The translations under genes were made by a program, and so were the position numbers. This document shows positions 27,117-39,472 of a stretch of 64,000 nucleotides of DNA, piece after piece. The notes beneath the pieces are model-generated. The model was not told the origin of the DNA, searched no databases, and was given only the letters and a program-made list of their open reading frames with translations. Within the stretch, counting starts at the first letter, position 1. The number at the start of each line of letters is the position of its first letter. The stretch is from Bifidobacterium sp. ESL0690 (GTDB lineage Bacteria; Actinomycetota; Actinomycetes; Actinomycetales; Bifidobacteriaceae): contig NZ_CP113939.1 in the NCBI RefSeq assembly GCF_029392315.1, positions 2,575,792-2,639,791 on the forward strand, read 5' to 3'.

Positions 27117-30100
27117 ATGAGTGTCATTAATGTTCTTGTCTCATTTACATTATGTATTACTTTATCGTTCATTGCCCCTGCAGGCACAGCACGCGAAAAA
27201 TCGGCTGCCCCAACCGACACCGCAACCGCAAGCAGCCTCCCTACCCAGACAATCCGTTCAGCAAACCTGCCGGGAAAGACCTCGCCAACACAAGCCATAC
27301 CAACCAAGCCATCGCAAATCGCAACGGCAAAAGTAAACGCCGCCAAGGCTGCCAACACCAGCCTCACCCATGCCAGCACGATTAGTGCACCCAAGCTTGG
27401 CACCCGCACCAACACCAGCGCCGCTGAGTCAGGCCTCACCCATACCAATTCCAGCGTGGCCAAGTCAGGCCTCACCCATACCAACGCCGCTGGCACACCC
27501 GCAGCCATGCCAGAAACGCTGAGCGACTTCATTCGAAAGATAAAGTCACCCGGCCATCGAAACCATAGGGGCCATAAAACAGCCAACAAACGCCATGGCA
27601 CACATCGCATGCTTAGGACGGTTGGCGGCATCACAACTGATGCTCCACAAACTACGCAGTCCACACGGTCTCTAAAAGCCAAGAAATCACCAAAATACAG
27701 GCAACCTCGGCAATCCGCACGATCCACGCAATCCAAGCACCCCTTGCTATCAACCCCCACCCGTACATTGCTCGCCAAAGCCGCTCTGCCGGCAATCCAG
27801 AGCCCGGTCAGCGCTCAAGCCGCCCCTCCCCTGACACGCGAAACACCCGCCGTGGCCCCTCAGGACGAGCCCACGGTCGGCCCGCAATACTACACAAACA
27901 GCGACCCCTCAGGCCACATCAGAAACGTGCAATTCACCACAGACAGCGCCGGCAACATCAACATCACCGGCACCGCCGACGACACCGACAAGCCCTTCGG
28001 CTACGACAGCACGTGGATCATGGCACGTCTCTGCCCCACCAGCACCGGCACCCCGCACATCTCCGGAACAACCATCCCCTCAGAATGCAGCGACGTCGAA
28101 CTCTACACCAACGGCCACGCCAGCGGCGAAACAGGCACGTTCACATTCGGCCCCGGCCGTTGGGGCATCTTCTACAGCGCCGCCGGATCGGCCGCCAACA
28201 CCTCCATCGACCATTCGCACTCCATCACCCCAAACGACTTCAAGGAGGGACCCGGCTCCTACAACATCTGGCTGTTCAGACGCGACCGCTTCTACCAGAA
28301 CCTCACTACCCCCGTCGCGGCAATCACCGACTACTACCCTCCATTCGCCCCAAGCAGCGTCACCCTCAGATACGACATGTCAGGCATGCCGGGCGCATCC
28401 ACGCCAGGCAACGCAACAGTGGACACGACCTACGGGGCGGGAAGCACCACCCTCGCGGGCGAACCAAGTCACCTCTACTGGCAGATTTTCGACGGCTGGT
28501 ACCTCAACTATTCCAGCTACAACGCCGGCCAGAGCGTATCCTTCGCCAAGGGCACCAACGCCACATACACCGTCACACCGCGCTGGCACACCCGCTCCGA
28601 CACCGTCACCATCCACTATCAGGACAACGGCTCCGGCTGCACCATGCCCGGCAACCAGACCGCCGACAGCGCCAACTACAGCAGTCTGATCCTCGCCGGC
28701 ACGCCATCATGCCCCGCCCACACCGCCTTCGACGGATGGACCATCAACTACGCCAACTACGACCCCTACGGCACCTTCAACTTCACCCAGCACGTCACCG
28801 CCACCTACACCGCCACCGCACGCACCCACACCGTCCAAGCGCCGACCAGCCTGACGGCCGCCTACCACATCACCGGCACCGTCACCCTTTCCGGCACCAG
28901 CAACGTGGTCTCCGGCGACAAGATCACCGCCTGCATGACCGAAGGCACCGGCGATACCGCCTGCCAGTCCTCATCCGCCGCACCCGCCAACAACAGCGCT
29001 TGGAACTGGACCGTCACCTTCCCATCCACCGACTACACCACCAGATACGGCTACGGACACCAGCACCACTTCACCACCAAACTCACCAGCAAAGGCGTAG
29101 ACAGCACCACCGCCGACCTGAAAGGCACCTTGCCCTGGATGACCGTCACCTATGACAAAGGCACCGGCACCGGCACCGCACCCACCGATGAAGACGCCCT
29201 CGTCGATACCGCCGCCGGCAAAGCCACGATCGCCGTCCCAGCCCAAAGCGACATGACCGCGCCCACCGGCTCATGGTTCGAAGGCTGGAAGAACCCGGAC
29301 GGCACCCTCACCTGGCAGGCCGGCTCCGCCGCCATCCCAACCAACGCCAGCGGCGCGACGACCGACGCAAACGGGCACACCACACTCACACTCACCGCCC
29401 GATGGCACACCGTCCCCGCACCCACCGGCGTCACCGCCCGCTACAGCCACGCGGACGGCTACGTCTACCTGACCGCCACCGGCCTGCAAGCCGGGGTCAC
29501 CGGCTGGCAAATACAGGTCAAGCCCAACACGGACAACCACTACTACCAGGCCGCATACAACACGTCCACAACCGGCCAGTCCTACTATTACGGTTCATCT
29601 TTCAGGCCCGGCGCCACATGGACGGCCCAGGCCCGAGCCACCTATACCGATGCCTCCGGCAACAGCGTGACCAGCGACTGGAGCAGCGAGTATACCGGGA
29701 TCCTGCCCTACATGGACGTCACCCTCAAACCCGGCAGCCAGCAGACGCCCGGCGGCGACACCCACGCCAAGGGACTCACCGACCTCACCGAGCGGAAGGC
29801 CTATGTCACACTGCCCACCGGCGTGGGCGCAAAACCTGCTGGCATGGACTTTGAAAAGTGGACCACCAACCCCGACGGCACCGGCGACACCTACCAAGTC
29901 GACACCGACATACCCATACCCACCGCTTCGGGCAACCCTGGAAGCGAACCCGGCCAGACCCTGTACACCCTCTACGCCCGCTGGACCTACACCGGCCAGC
30001 CCCCGCAGCCAGGCCACTGCGCGGACTCACCGGGCTGGAGCCAATGGGGTACCGCAGCCACCCAACCCGCCATACCCGGCATCGACGGCCAGGTCACCGG

Positions 30101-32537
30101 CAGCCCCTGCTACGCCATCGTCGACAACGGCACGACCCTGCGCCTCACCGGAGGCACCAGCCCCGACTTCTCTTCTGCTGCCGACATCCCCTGGAACGGA
30201 CAGAAGACCAACTTCACCAAGATCAGCATCGAGGGCGACCTCACCCTCACCAGCAGCACGCCAAGGCCGTATTACACTTCTCCGATCTCCGGTCCATTCA
30301 ACAACGCATACTATCTGACAAGCTTCGAGACCAACGGCCACAAATTCGTCCTCGACCGTTCTGCGGGCAACGGACTCTTCACACAGGACAACCGCCTCCC
30401 CTCCATCGATGTGTCCAACTGGGACGTTCACACAGCCGTCAACATGGACAAGATATTCAGCTTCGATTCTGGGCTCGAACAAATAAAAGGCATCAACAAA
30501 TGGCGTACCAGCAACGTGACCACGATGTACGAGATGTTCTATTATTGCACACACCTGACAAGCGTGGACCCTTCCAATTGGGACACCGGCAAACTTGAAG
30601 ACGCAATGGCCGCGTTCCGCGGCGACGACCAGTTAGCCGACTTGGACCTCTCCAGCTGGAACACCACAAAAACATGGGGAGACGGCGAACTGCTGCCCGG
30701 CAACCTGCAACGCCTCCGCCTCGGACCACAAACCAAGTTCGACAGCAGCGCGTTCAGCGAAATCGGCGACAGCCACCCCGACGCCCACTGGAACGAATGG
30801 GACTGGCCCAAAGACCACTACCCCAGCGACCTCGGCCCCGTGGGAGCCACGGCCGGAACATCCGGCGACGGTACCCTCAACACCCTCAAAACCCGAGCCG
30901 CCTCCGCACACCCCGAAGGCGTGTATATTCGCGATGACGTCACCCCCACCTGGACCGACCTCACCTACGACCTCAACGGCGGCACAGGCGATGCGAGCCT
31001 GTTCACCCAGCCCGGCGCGGCGGCCGCGGGCTCCACACCCAAGCGCGACGGCCTCGCCATCGACACCACCTTCAAGGACGGCGAATACACCATCCCGGAC
31101 GGCACAACCGACACCGGAAACGCGGCCCACCACATCACCGGCAACAAGCCACAGAACCTCTTCCAAGGCTGGACCATCGACACCGGCAACGTCACCGCGA
31201 ACGCGTCCGGCGGTACAGCAACGGTTAGCAACCACACCATCACCGCATCCAAGGGTGCCGGCGGCACCGCGACCATCACCGCCCAATGGACCCCGGCCCC
31301 CCAGGCCATGCCCGGCACACCGGCGGTGAGTGTCACCCCGAACACCACCGACCAAGGCGGCGTCAGCGTAAGCGTCTCCGCCACGCTCGACCAAGCCATG
31401 CCCGCCATCGAAGCCGGCAACGGCGACCCGGCCAAGCCAGCCGTAAGCGCCGGCGGTACGGTCAAGATCTGCGCCAAGCCCGCAAGCCAGTCCTACGACT
31501 ACGGCGGCGTGCAGTGCCGTTCCAAGGCCAGCACCAGCGGCGGCAGCCAGACCATCACCCCCGAGGCGCTCGAACTGCCCGGCAGCGCCCGGCTGCACTC
31601 CAACATGGCCTCCTTCCCGACTTTCGGCCAGCAGTACACCATGGCTGCCACCTACACGCTCACCGACCCCGTCACCCGCAACCAGATCGAAGCCCCGACC
31701 ACACAGTCCGGCGGCGGGTCCGTGAACGGCACCCTGGCCTGGCTCAACGCCTCGTTCGACACCAACGATGCCCACGGCGGCAACGGCACCGCGCCCGCAA
31801 GCCTCAGCTCCTTCGTCGACACCGCCAGCAACAAGGCATGGATCGCCCTGCCCAACGCCACCAACACCATGAAACCCAGCCACTTCGTCTTCGCCGGCTG
31901 GTCCGCCACCGCGAGCGCCATCCAGCCCGACACCGGCATGGGCGACCCCGCCAACCGCAACGTCCAGCTGCCCGCCACCACGGGAGCCACCGAGACCCAG
32001 ACCGTCCTCTACGCCGTCTGGCACAAGCTCACCGTCCCCACCGTCACCAGCCTCAAACGCGACGTCTTCCACAACAGGGTCATCATCACCGGCACCGCCG
32101 CCCCCTGGACCAGGGATGATGACATGTACGTTGAGATCAACCCTCTCGACGGACAGGCCGGGTTCACCCCGGGCTACTTAAACACCCGCATCAGCGTCGC
32201 GGACGGGCAAGGCCACGCGCTGCCCTACGACGGGCACACCGCGCACCCATGGCAAGCCATAATCCCCGAAGACCAGATGCCCGCAGGCGGCAGGTTCCGC
32301 ACCCGCACCATGCTCAGGGCCCTCGACCACGCCTGGCGCGACACCCACGCCGGCACCTACGTCTACAGCGATTGGGAACTGCGCGCCAATCCGCCCATCG
32401 CCGGCCACTACCAGCACTCCCTGCCGCTCACCGGCGGGCAACGCACGCAGCTGATCGTCGCCCTCGTTCTGGTCGGCGTCATGCTCATCGCCGGCAGCCA
32501 GTTCGTCCGCAACCGCAGACGCTGGCACCACCAGTAA
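27117..32537 (+). CDS. Giant LPXTG surface protein 3, no C tract
   Basis: Intact frame of 1,806 residues. The leader MSVINVLVSFTLCITLSFIAPAGTA ends in a plausible AxA-type signal-peptidase site. The stalk is more Lys/Arg-rich than in its relatives and carries GLTHTNAAGTPAAMPETL and FIRKIKSP, a shortened form of the family N-terminal segment. Then VGPQ, a family-specific domain (about 265-405), two InlB-type repeats, Ig-like, InlB-like and FN3-like modules, a DUF285 block with VTTMYEMFYYCTHLTSV, InlB and Ig modules, and LPLTGG at 1769-1774. It has its own promoter and a diverged version of the common 3' tail. Confidence 0.9.
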   Translation: MSVINVLVSFTLCITLSFIAPAGTAREKSAAPTDTATASSLPTQTIRSANLPGKTSPTQAIPTKPSQIATAKVNAAKAANTSLTHASTISAPKLGTRTNTSAAESGLTHTNSSVAKSGLTHTNAAGTPAAMPETLSDFIRKIKSPGHRNHRGHKTANKRHGTHRMLRTVGGITTDAPQTTQSTRSLKAKKSPKYRQPRQSARSTQSKHPLLSTPTRTLLAKAALPAIQSPVSAQAAPPLTRETPAVAPQDEPTVGPQYYTNSDPSGHIRNVQFTTDSAGNINITGTADDTDKPFGYDSTWIMARLCPTSTGTPHISGTTIPSECSDVELYTNGHASGETGTFTFGPGRWGIFYSAAGSAANTSIDHSHSITPNDFKEGPGSYNIWLFRRDRFYQNLTTPVAAITDYYPPFAPSSVTLRYDMSGMPGASTPGNATVDTTYGAGSTTLAGEPSHLYWQIFDGWYLNYSSYNAGQSVSFAKGTNATYTVTPRWHTRSDTVTIHYQDNGSGCTMPGNQTADSANYSSLILAGTPSCPAHTAFDGWTINYANYDPYGTFNFTQHVTATYTATARTHTVQAPTSLTAAYHITGTVTLSGTSNVVSGDKITACMTEGTGDTACQSSSAAPANNSAWNWTVTFPSTDYTTRYGYGHQHHFTTKLTSKGVDSTTADLKGTLPWMTVTYDKGTGTGTAPTDEDALVDTAAGKATIAVPAQSDMTAPTGSWFEGWKNPDGTLTWQAGSAAIPTNASGATTDANGHTTLTLTARWHTVPAPTGVTARYSHADGYVYLTATGLQAGVTGWQIQVKPNTDNHYYQAAYNTSTTGQSYYYGSSFRPGATWTAQARATYTDASGNSVTSDWSSEYTGILPYMDVTLKPGSQQTPGGDTHAKGLTDLTERKAYVTLPTGVGAKPAGMDFEKWTTNPDGTGDTYQVDTDIPIPTASGNPGSEPGQTLYTLYARWTYTGQPPQPGHCADSPGWSQWGTAATQPAIPGIDGQVTGSPCYAIVDNGTTLRLTGGTSPDFSSAADIPWNGQKTNFTKISIEGDLTLTSSTPRPYYTSPISGPFNNAYYLTSFETNGHKFVLDRSAGNGLFTQDNRLPSIDVSNWDVHTAVNMDKIFSFDSGLEQIKGINKWRTSNVTTMYEMFYYCTHLTSVDPSNWDTGKLEDAMAAFRGDDQLADLDLSSWNTTKTWGDGELLPGNLQRLRLGPQTKFDSSAFSEIGDSHPDAHWNEWDWPKDHYPSDLGPVGATAGTSGDGTLNTLKTRAASAHPEGVYIRDDVTPTWTDLTYDLNGGTGDASLFTQPGAAAAGSTPKRDGLAIDTTFKDGEYTIPDGTTDTGNAAHHITGNKPQNLFQGWTIDTGNVTANASGGTATVSNHTITASKGAGGTATITAQWTPAPQAMPGTPAVSVTPNTTDQGGVSVSVSATLDQAMPAIEAGNGDPAKPAVSAGGTVKICAKPASQSYDYGGVQCRSKASTSGGSQTITPEALELPGSARLHSNMASFPTFGQQYTMAATYTLTDPVTRNQIEAPTTQSGGGSVNGTLAWLNASFDTNDAHGGNGTAPASLSSFVDTASNKAWIALPNATNTMKPSHFVFAGWSATASAIQPDTGMGDPANRNVQLPATTGATETQTVLYAVWHKLTVPTVTSLKRDVFHNRVIITGTAAPWTRDDDMYVEINPLDGQAGFTPGYLNTRISVADGQGHALPYDGHTAHPWQAIIPEDQMPAGGRFRTRTMLRALDHAWRDTHAGTYVYSDWELRANPPIAGHYQHSLPLTGGQRTQLIVALVLVGVMLIAGSQFVRNRRRWHHQ

Positions 32538-32635
32538 AGACTTCCTGCCCTGCGCCCCACCCGGCCGGGCAGGAAACAATCGGGTGCCGGTGCGGACTCA
32601 AACAACACCAAACCAACCCCGCGCCGGCATCCACC
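32538..32635 (+). terminator. Shared two-hairpin 3' tail, diverged copy (adhesin 3)
   Basis: Same layout as the other tails but with changed bases: CCTGCCC pairs with GGGCAGG (32544-32573), then GGGTGCCGG pairs imperfectly with CCGGCATCC (32582-32633). The paired changes keep the first stem, which argues for a functional hairpin. I see nothing else between here and the next leader at 32933. Confidence 0.55.
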
Positions 32636-32932
32636 CACACAACCAACAGCAACGCAACGATGCGCACCGACCACACCAGCCGCCAACCAGCACTTGGCTG
32701 AAAGGAGACACCAGACAGCACTACTCCCTTGCAACTCAGCCTCTTACGCCCGGTAACCATCACAACCACACCCGCACGCAAACCGGTGAGATACGACACC
32801 GAACCGACAGCACCATCAAGACACAGCCAACCCAGCGGACAGAGGCGAAACTGCATCAACAATCCGGCCATTGATTACCAGCTTTATCAGGACAGCGCAC
32901 AGAGACGCTCCGAGTATGAACCGCGACACGCC

Positions 32933-33206
32933 GATAAATGGGGCGGTTTCACTATGTTTTAAAGCAGCGTCAAATCCTTCCATCGCCCTACAAAATGTAA
33001 GGCAAAGTAAGACGGCAAACGTTCCACTTAATTTCTGACAACGACGCCAGGAACCCCGATTTGCCATACAATCTCGGATTGAGTTTGGGCGTAAGGGCCC
33101 CTAATGTTTAATAGATAGTTGCGGTGTTGTATAGAAATCGTGATGCATTACACGACGTCGCGTTTTGAAGTTTAGAAGAGTCTGAAGTAAAAAGGGTGGG
33201 TTCCTT
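32933..33206 (+). promoter_or_regulatory. Shared adhesin promoter/leader repeat, copy 2
   Basis: Same layout as the leader at 14033: GCGACACGCCGA start, TTGAGT (33079-33084), 17-bp spacer, TAATGT (33102-33107), then about 95 untranslated bases and GGGTGGG before the ATG. Confidence 0.7.
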
Positions 33207-36200
33207 ATGAGTGTTATCAACAGTCTCATCGCACTGACATTGTGCATAGCCACGGGAATCGTACCCCCCCCCCGCAAAATGAACCGTCACTAAATCAGTC
33301 AAACAATTCAAATTCGGTTGCGGCTTCCAGCCAGGCCGTCACCAGTTCGGCTGTATCCCGTCCCCAAGCCAAGTCCACCACCAAGCACACCACCCAATCA
33401 GCTGTGGCGCATTCTGCCTTATCAACAAACCCCGGTGCCACACACCCCAAGACTCAACCCGCAAGCCAAACCAAACCCCAAACCCAGAACAAGTCGCAAC
33501 AACCTCAAGTGGGCCCGCAGAGTACGTGCACGCCCAGCGGCACACATACTTGGGGCACTGCCTACAACGGCCCCGGCGTCAGTGGCATATACGGCCGCGA
33601 CACCAGAGACGTCACGTGGTCCGTCGACAGCTCCTGCACCCTCTATCTCTCCGGCGGCACCAGCCCCGACTATTACTACACCGGCTACGATGACAAGCCT
33701 TGGTACACATATGCAAATGACGACGGGCAAAATCTTATAACCCGTATTCAAATTGACGGCAATCTCACGCTTTACACCGATAACGACAGTGCATATTACA
33801 AAGGCATATTCGAGGATATGTCCAACCTCGCTACGGTGAACGGCAACACGCTACACCTAGCTGGGAAGGCTGCCGAGGCACTGTTCGAAGGCGATCACAA
33901 CCTTTCTTCCATCTCTGGCATCTACGGTTGGGATACCAGCAAAGTTACTGACTTGAGTCGAATGTTCTATTTTTGCGATGGCCTCACCTCACTGGACCTG
34001 TCCAGCTTCAACACCATAAACGTCATCAGCATGCTGCATATGTTCGACGAATGCAGCAACCTCACCTCACTCAATGTATCCAACTTCAACACCACCAACG
34101 TCACCGACATGGGTGGCATGTTCGACGGATGCAGCAACCTCACCTCACTCAATGTATCCAACTTCAACACCACCAACGTCACCGACATGGGCGAGATGTT
34201 CCGTAGCTGCAGCAAACTCACCTCACTCAATGTATCCAACTTCAACACCACCAACGTCACCAGCATGGGTGGCATGTTCGACTGGTGCAGCAACCTCACC
34301 TCACTGAACCTGTCCAACTTCAACACCACCAACGTCACCGACATGGGCGAGATGTTCCGTAGCTGCAGCAACCTCACCTCACTGAACCTGTCCAACTTCA
34401 ACACCACCAACGTCACCAGCATGTGGCATATGTTCGATTCTTGCGATAGTCTCACCTCACTGAACCTGTCCAACTTCAACACTGCCAACGTCATCTACAT
34501 GGGTAGCATGTTTATGTATTGCAGTAACCTCACCTCACTGAATATATCCAACTTCAACACTGCTAACGTCACCGGGATGTACGACATGTTCAACGGCTGC
34601 AATGACCTCACCTCACTGAATATATCCAACTTCAACACCACCAACGTCACTCTTATGAACGGAATGTTCGAAAATTGCGGTACGCTCGCCACACTGGACC
34701 TGTCCAGCTTCAACACCACCAACGTCACCGACATGCACGATATGTTCAGTGGCTGCAGCAACCTCACCACACTTGATGTATCCCACTTCGCTACAAGTAA
34801 CGTCACCAACATGAGCAGCATGTTCCTGTACTGCTACAAAGTGGTCTTGCTGGATTTGAACGGCTTCGACACCAGCAAAGCCACGCTCCCCAACACGGCA
34901 TTGGATTACCTACCGTCTGGATTACGGATGCTGCGGCTAGGCTCGGCCACACGCCTGAACACGAACGTCTTCACGGACATCAATGTAGGAATTTGGGTCA
35001 GAACCTCCAGCTTCGACACCAATGAGCTTCCCCTTTCCACCATCGGCGGGAACCAATCTCTAGCCGCCATCGCCAGCTCTGCTAACCCCGCCGGCTACTA
35101 CATCGATAACAAGCTCATGGTCCCGAACTTCACCATCACCGTAGACCCGGGCCCCGGGGCGACCACCAGCGTCCACTCCTACAGGGTCGACACCAGCTCC
35201 TCCGACCAGACCATCACGATCCCGTCAAACATTCTGACTAACCCCGCCGGCAAAATCTTCGACGGATGGAGCTCACCCCACCCCAACGAATGCAGACCCG
35301 CCGCTGCCACAAACTCTTGGTTTTACCCCAAAAACGTAAGAGGCAAGGTGACCATTACCGCCAAATGGAAGGCGGTACCCGCGGCGTCGCTGTCCTTCAT
35401 CAACAACTCTTGGTCGCTGGAGCCTGAAGACAGCCCGGCGGGACCGGTCAAGTTCACGATTCAGGAGGGTGCGAAAACCGCCAACAGCGAAAGGATAGAT
35501 GTCACGACCGGGCACGGGGGATCGGGCTCATGCTCGCTTTCCACCTCCACGGGAAACTGCGACGTTACCATCTCGGCCTCCAGCCTGGAACCTACACCCG
35601 GCGTGCAGTACTCGGCCACGGCCACGGCCGCCATACACGACCCATACACCGGACAATGGGTCACGAGAGATACCAGCACCACCCAACGCGGCTACCTGGC
35701 CTACGAACACCTGATCTTCTCAAGGGGGACGGGCACCGGTACCCCGCCACAGGACATCAAAGCCCCGTTGTACGTCGACAGGTCCAGCACGCGCACCAAG
35801 GCATCCGTGAACATACCAGGCCAACAAGGACTCACCGGACCGGGCGGGGACACATACCTCAATTACTGGACGTACACCGACAATATAATAGGCGTCCGGA
35901 CGATCGCCCCAGGGCGAACCGACTACACGATAGGCAACGAAGTCAGCCGTGGAGTACTACAGGCCACACTGACGCCACACTGGACGCAAATAGGCACTCC
36001 GTCCTACTACACTAACGCAGTACACGCGAGACAGGGGACACCGACGACCGTCGACTTCGAATACGCGGACCCCATGGACACCGGAGACACCGGAGCTTTG
36101 CTCAGCGGGCTCTCGGTTAAAATGGACATTGACACCCACCGGACCAACGGAACTGACGGATGCACCTTATCGATATCGACCAGAAGCTGCAAGGCGACAG

Positions 36201-38809
36201 GCTGGGCGGCCGACAGGCTTACTGACACTACTCGCGGTGCGGCCGATCGCTACCAGTACCACGTCTCATTGACACTGACGGTCACCAACCCCACCACTGG
36301 CCAGCGTATGACAAGGATCACCGACAAGACCGGCACCCTAGCCTCAATGAGGGCCACGTTCGCCCGGGGCACGACCCCGGCTGGATCGGTGACCGGCGAC
36401 GAGCCTGCCACAACTGACGACGTGCTGGTCGACACGCTATACCAAACTGCTGCAATCCCCGTCCCTACACGTGGAAACTTGCGTGGCCCGAACGCTTGGT
36501 TCGCCGGGTGGGCCGGCCCGTCCACCACTTACCAGCCCGGGGCGCAGGATCTGCCCATTTCGGAGGCCACTAGCCTGGATGGCAATGTTCACTACACACT
36601 CGCCCTAGCCGCCAAGTGGACCACCATGGACAACCCGTCGCTCGACGACCCCATCGTACATGCACCTGCGGGCGCGGCATCAACCTTTTCCGTGACCCCC
36701 TACAAGGGCCGGAACACGCCCGAAGGCTGGTCGATAAGCGTGACATCCGCCACCACCGGCACTACTTTGGTCTCCTGCACGGAATCCACCGCCAGCCCAT
36801 CCGGGTACTGCATCGCCCTCTTCCATCCAATCTCTGACCTGACCAGCCCCACGCCCGGCAGCACCTACACGATAACTGCCACTGTCACCGCGCCCAACCC
36901 CGACGACCCCTCCGACACCGTCACCGCCACAACCACCAAAAACGGCATTCTGCCCTATATCACCCTTCGGTACGCCAAGGGCGGCGGCACCGGCACACTT
37001 CCTGCGGGCGCCCAGGCCCTCATCGACAACAGCGGTGGCTTCAACGCCAGCAAGGCCTACTTTGACATCGCCAGCCCCACTGGGCTGACTGGCCCGGGCG
37101 GGGCCGCGTTCACCGGCTGGCAGGCCGGAGGACGACCCTGGCAGGTCGGTCCTGCGCAAGCCATCTCCAAGACTGCTGGCACCGCTGGCGGGACCGGCGA
37201 AACCATCGTCACCCTCACCGCCACCTGGAGCACCGTCGCCAAACCCAGCATTCTCACCGCCACCTACCATCACACCGGCAACACCGTGACCCTGATGGGC
37301 ACAGCCATGGGCGTGGGCGGCGACACCGTCACCGCCTGCATGACGGACGGTGACGGTGAAACCGACACCTGCCGAACCTCAGCCGCCAACTCCCGTCCCG
37401 CACCCGAGCCAGCACCCGGTAGCGCGTTCACACCCATCACTACCGGTAACCCCCGCGTGGACACCTTCACAGTCGATCCCAACGACGTGGGCAGCATCGC
37501 CATCACCGGCCACGTCGACCGCGACACCACATTCACCGGCCCCAACGCCACCACGGCCCACGTGCGCGTCTGTCCTGCGGGCACACCTGCACCCACCGCT
37601 GGAGCCGTGCCCGCCGACTGCAGCGAGATCAGCACCTTCGCTGGTGGGAAATTCATAATCGGCGCCAACGACACCGTCGTCTGGAACGGCCACGCTAGGC
37701 CCGCACCCACAGACAACGACCACACGACCAAGGACACCGATTTCAAAAACGGCGACGGCTACTACGATATCTGGGCCTACACCGCCTTCTCGATGAACAC
37801 CACCAGCATCCGCCAAATGGGCACACCGGTCAAGATCTATAGCCGCTACCACTACACCGCCACCCCGCCGGCCGCACCGACTACGGCCAGCTGGGACTGG
37901 AGCGTCACCTTCCCCGCTAGCGATTACACCAGCCGCTACGGCGCCAACGGCCAACACCACTTCACTGCCCACCAGACCAGCCAAGGCGCCAACGGCGGCG
38001 CCCAGGATCTGCAAGGCACGTTGCCCTGGCTCAAGACCACCTACGACACGAACATGCCCGGCGGAACCACTGCCACCGCGCCCGACCCCGGCAAAAGCCT
38101 CATCGACACCACCGACAGCAGCCGGCTAAGCGACATCACCCTCGCCCGGCCCACCGATTCGATGGAACCCGCCGACAGCGTCTTCCTCGGCTGGTCCGCC
38201 AGCGCAAGCGCCACTACACCCGACACCGGCATGGGCGACCCCTCATCCAGAACCGTCACCCTGAGCGCGCCCGCCGGCTCGCCCGAGGCCGACACCACGC
38301 TGCACGCCGTATGGCGCAAGCTCAACAAGCCCACCATAGACGCCAAAGGCAAACGTGACCCCTCCAGCAAGGACGCCACGCTAACGGGCAACACGACCCC
38401 ATGGACCAACGACGAACCCGTCGAAGTCCTCATTCATGCCATGAACGGGCAGACCGGCAGCGCCCTGGACACCCCGCAAACACCGACTGTCAGCACATCC
38501 GGCGACTACGACGGCGCCACCCAACACGGCTGGACGCTCACCCTGCCCTATGCCAGCCTCCCCGACAAAGGCCACTACCAGGTGTCCGCCAGCGCGGTCG
38601 GCGACGACGGTGCATGGCGAGGCGTCGCCCACCGCTACGTCAAGGCTACGGCCACGCAGGATGTCACCATCGACGACAACCTCGTGCACGCACTCCCCCT
38701 GACCGGCGGGCAACGCACCATATTGATCATCGCCCTGACCCTCCTGGGAGTGTTCCTCATCGGCATGAGCCAGCTCGCACGCAACCGCCGACGCTGGCAC
38801 CACCAATAA
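33207..38809 (+). CDS. Giant LPXTG surface protein 4, BspA-rich, C10 tract, out of frame
   Basis: The leader MSVINSLIALTLCIATGIV from 33207 is cut off by the C10 run at 33264-33273; the body is open from 33242. It is the most divergent member: a short stalk (about 10-95) leads straight into the TWGTAYNGPG/LYLSGGTSPDYY entry of the DUF285 domain, then 12 BspA-like repeats of 26 residues (about 231-542). The second half has InlB-like and Ig-like modules with much altered sequence before rejoining the family end: LPLTGG at 1818-1823, a helix and RRRWHHQ. It lacks the conserved stalk helix and the family-specific N-terminal domain. BspA repeats are known in bacterial and protozoan surface proteins that bind host matrix. 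Confidence 0.85.
33264..33273 (+). repeat. C10 homopolymer switch, adhesin 4
   Basis: Ten cytosines in the same sequence context and reading phase as in the other four switch genes. Confidence 0.95.
33932..34867 (+). repeat. Twelve 78-bp tandem repeats (BspA/DUF285 units)
   Basis: Units of 26 codons with the pattern N-T-x-N-V-T-x-M-x-x-M-F-x-x-C-x-x-L-T-S. Repeats 3-7 are nearly identical at DNA level, so the array can expand or contract by recombination. Later units drift. Confidence 0.92.
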
Positions 38810-38810
38810 A

Positions 38811-38914
38811 AGACTTCCCGTCCGGCCGTACCCAACCAACCGGCCGGACGGGAACAATAAACCGGGTGCCGGCACGGGACCAACACACCAACAACCAACC
38901 CCGCGCCGGCACCC
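38811..38914 (+). terminator. Shared two-hairpin 3' tail (adhesin 4)
   Basis: Stem one pairs 38817-38828 with 38840-38852 and stem two pairs GGGTGCCGGC (38864-38873) with GCCGGCACCC (38905-38914). The DNA from here to 39196 holds only low-complexity CA-rich sequence that is partly repeated before adhesin 7. Confidence 0.65.
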
Positions 38915-39196
38915 ACACCCACCAACAAACAACACCAAACCAACCACTTCATTAAAGGAGACGCCAGAAAAGCAGAAGCCCACCAAACACCTCACAACCA
39001 ACACCAACCACCCCATGAAAGGAACCGCCAGGCAGCAAACCCCACAACTCCGCAAAGGCCGGCCGCACCAGCCGTCACCACAGCCCGCATCAACGGACGA
39101 ACGGACAGCGGCACCAACCGTCCCGACCACCGGACCGTCACGCGCAATCCAACCCCCTAACACAGGCACACGGGGCCAGTCCTTCACGCCCAAATC

Positions 39197-39472
39197 GCGA
39201 CACGCCGAAGGACACCGCTGTTTCACTACGTTCCGAACTAGCGTCAAATCCTTCCAAAAGCCCACGAATTGTAAGGCAAAACAGGACGGCAAACGTTCCA
39301 CACGACTCCCGGCAACGACGCCGCAAACCTCCATCCGCCATACATCTCCGTGTTGAATTTGTGCGTAAGACACCCTAATGTTTAATCAATAGTTTAGGTG
39401 TTGTGTGGAAACGCGGCGTATTACACAGAGCCGCGTCTAGAAGAGTCTGAAGTAATAAAGGGTGGGTACCTT
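39197..39472 (+). promoter_or_regulatory. Shared adhesin promoter/leader repeat, copy 3
   Basis: TTGAAT (39353-39358), 17-bp spacer, TAATGT (39376-39381), then the common untranslated leader and GGGTGGG before the ATG. Confidence 0.7.

Noticed and set aside
33932-34867. Regular 78-bp repeats that could suggest a CRISPR-like array
   Set aside because: There are no unique spacers; the repeats are in frame and encode BspA/DUF285 units.
39015-39356. Plus-strand open frame of 113 codons between adhesins 4 and 5
   Set aside because: No ribosome site; it runs through the repeated intergenic and leader DNA and reads as low-complexity sequence. Part of it recurs before adhesin 7 without a matching frame.
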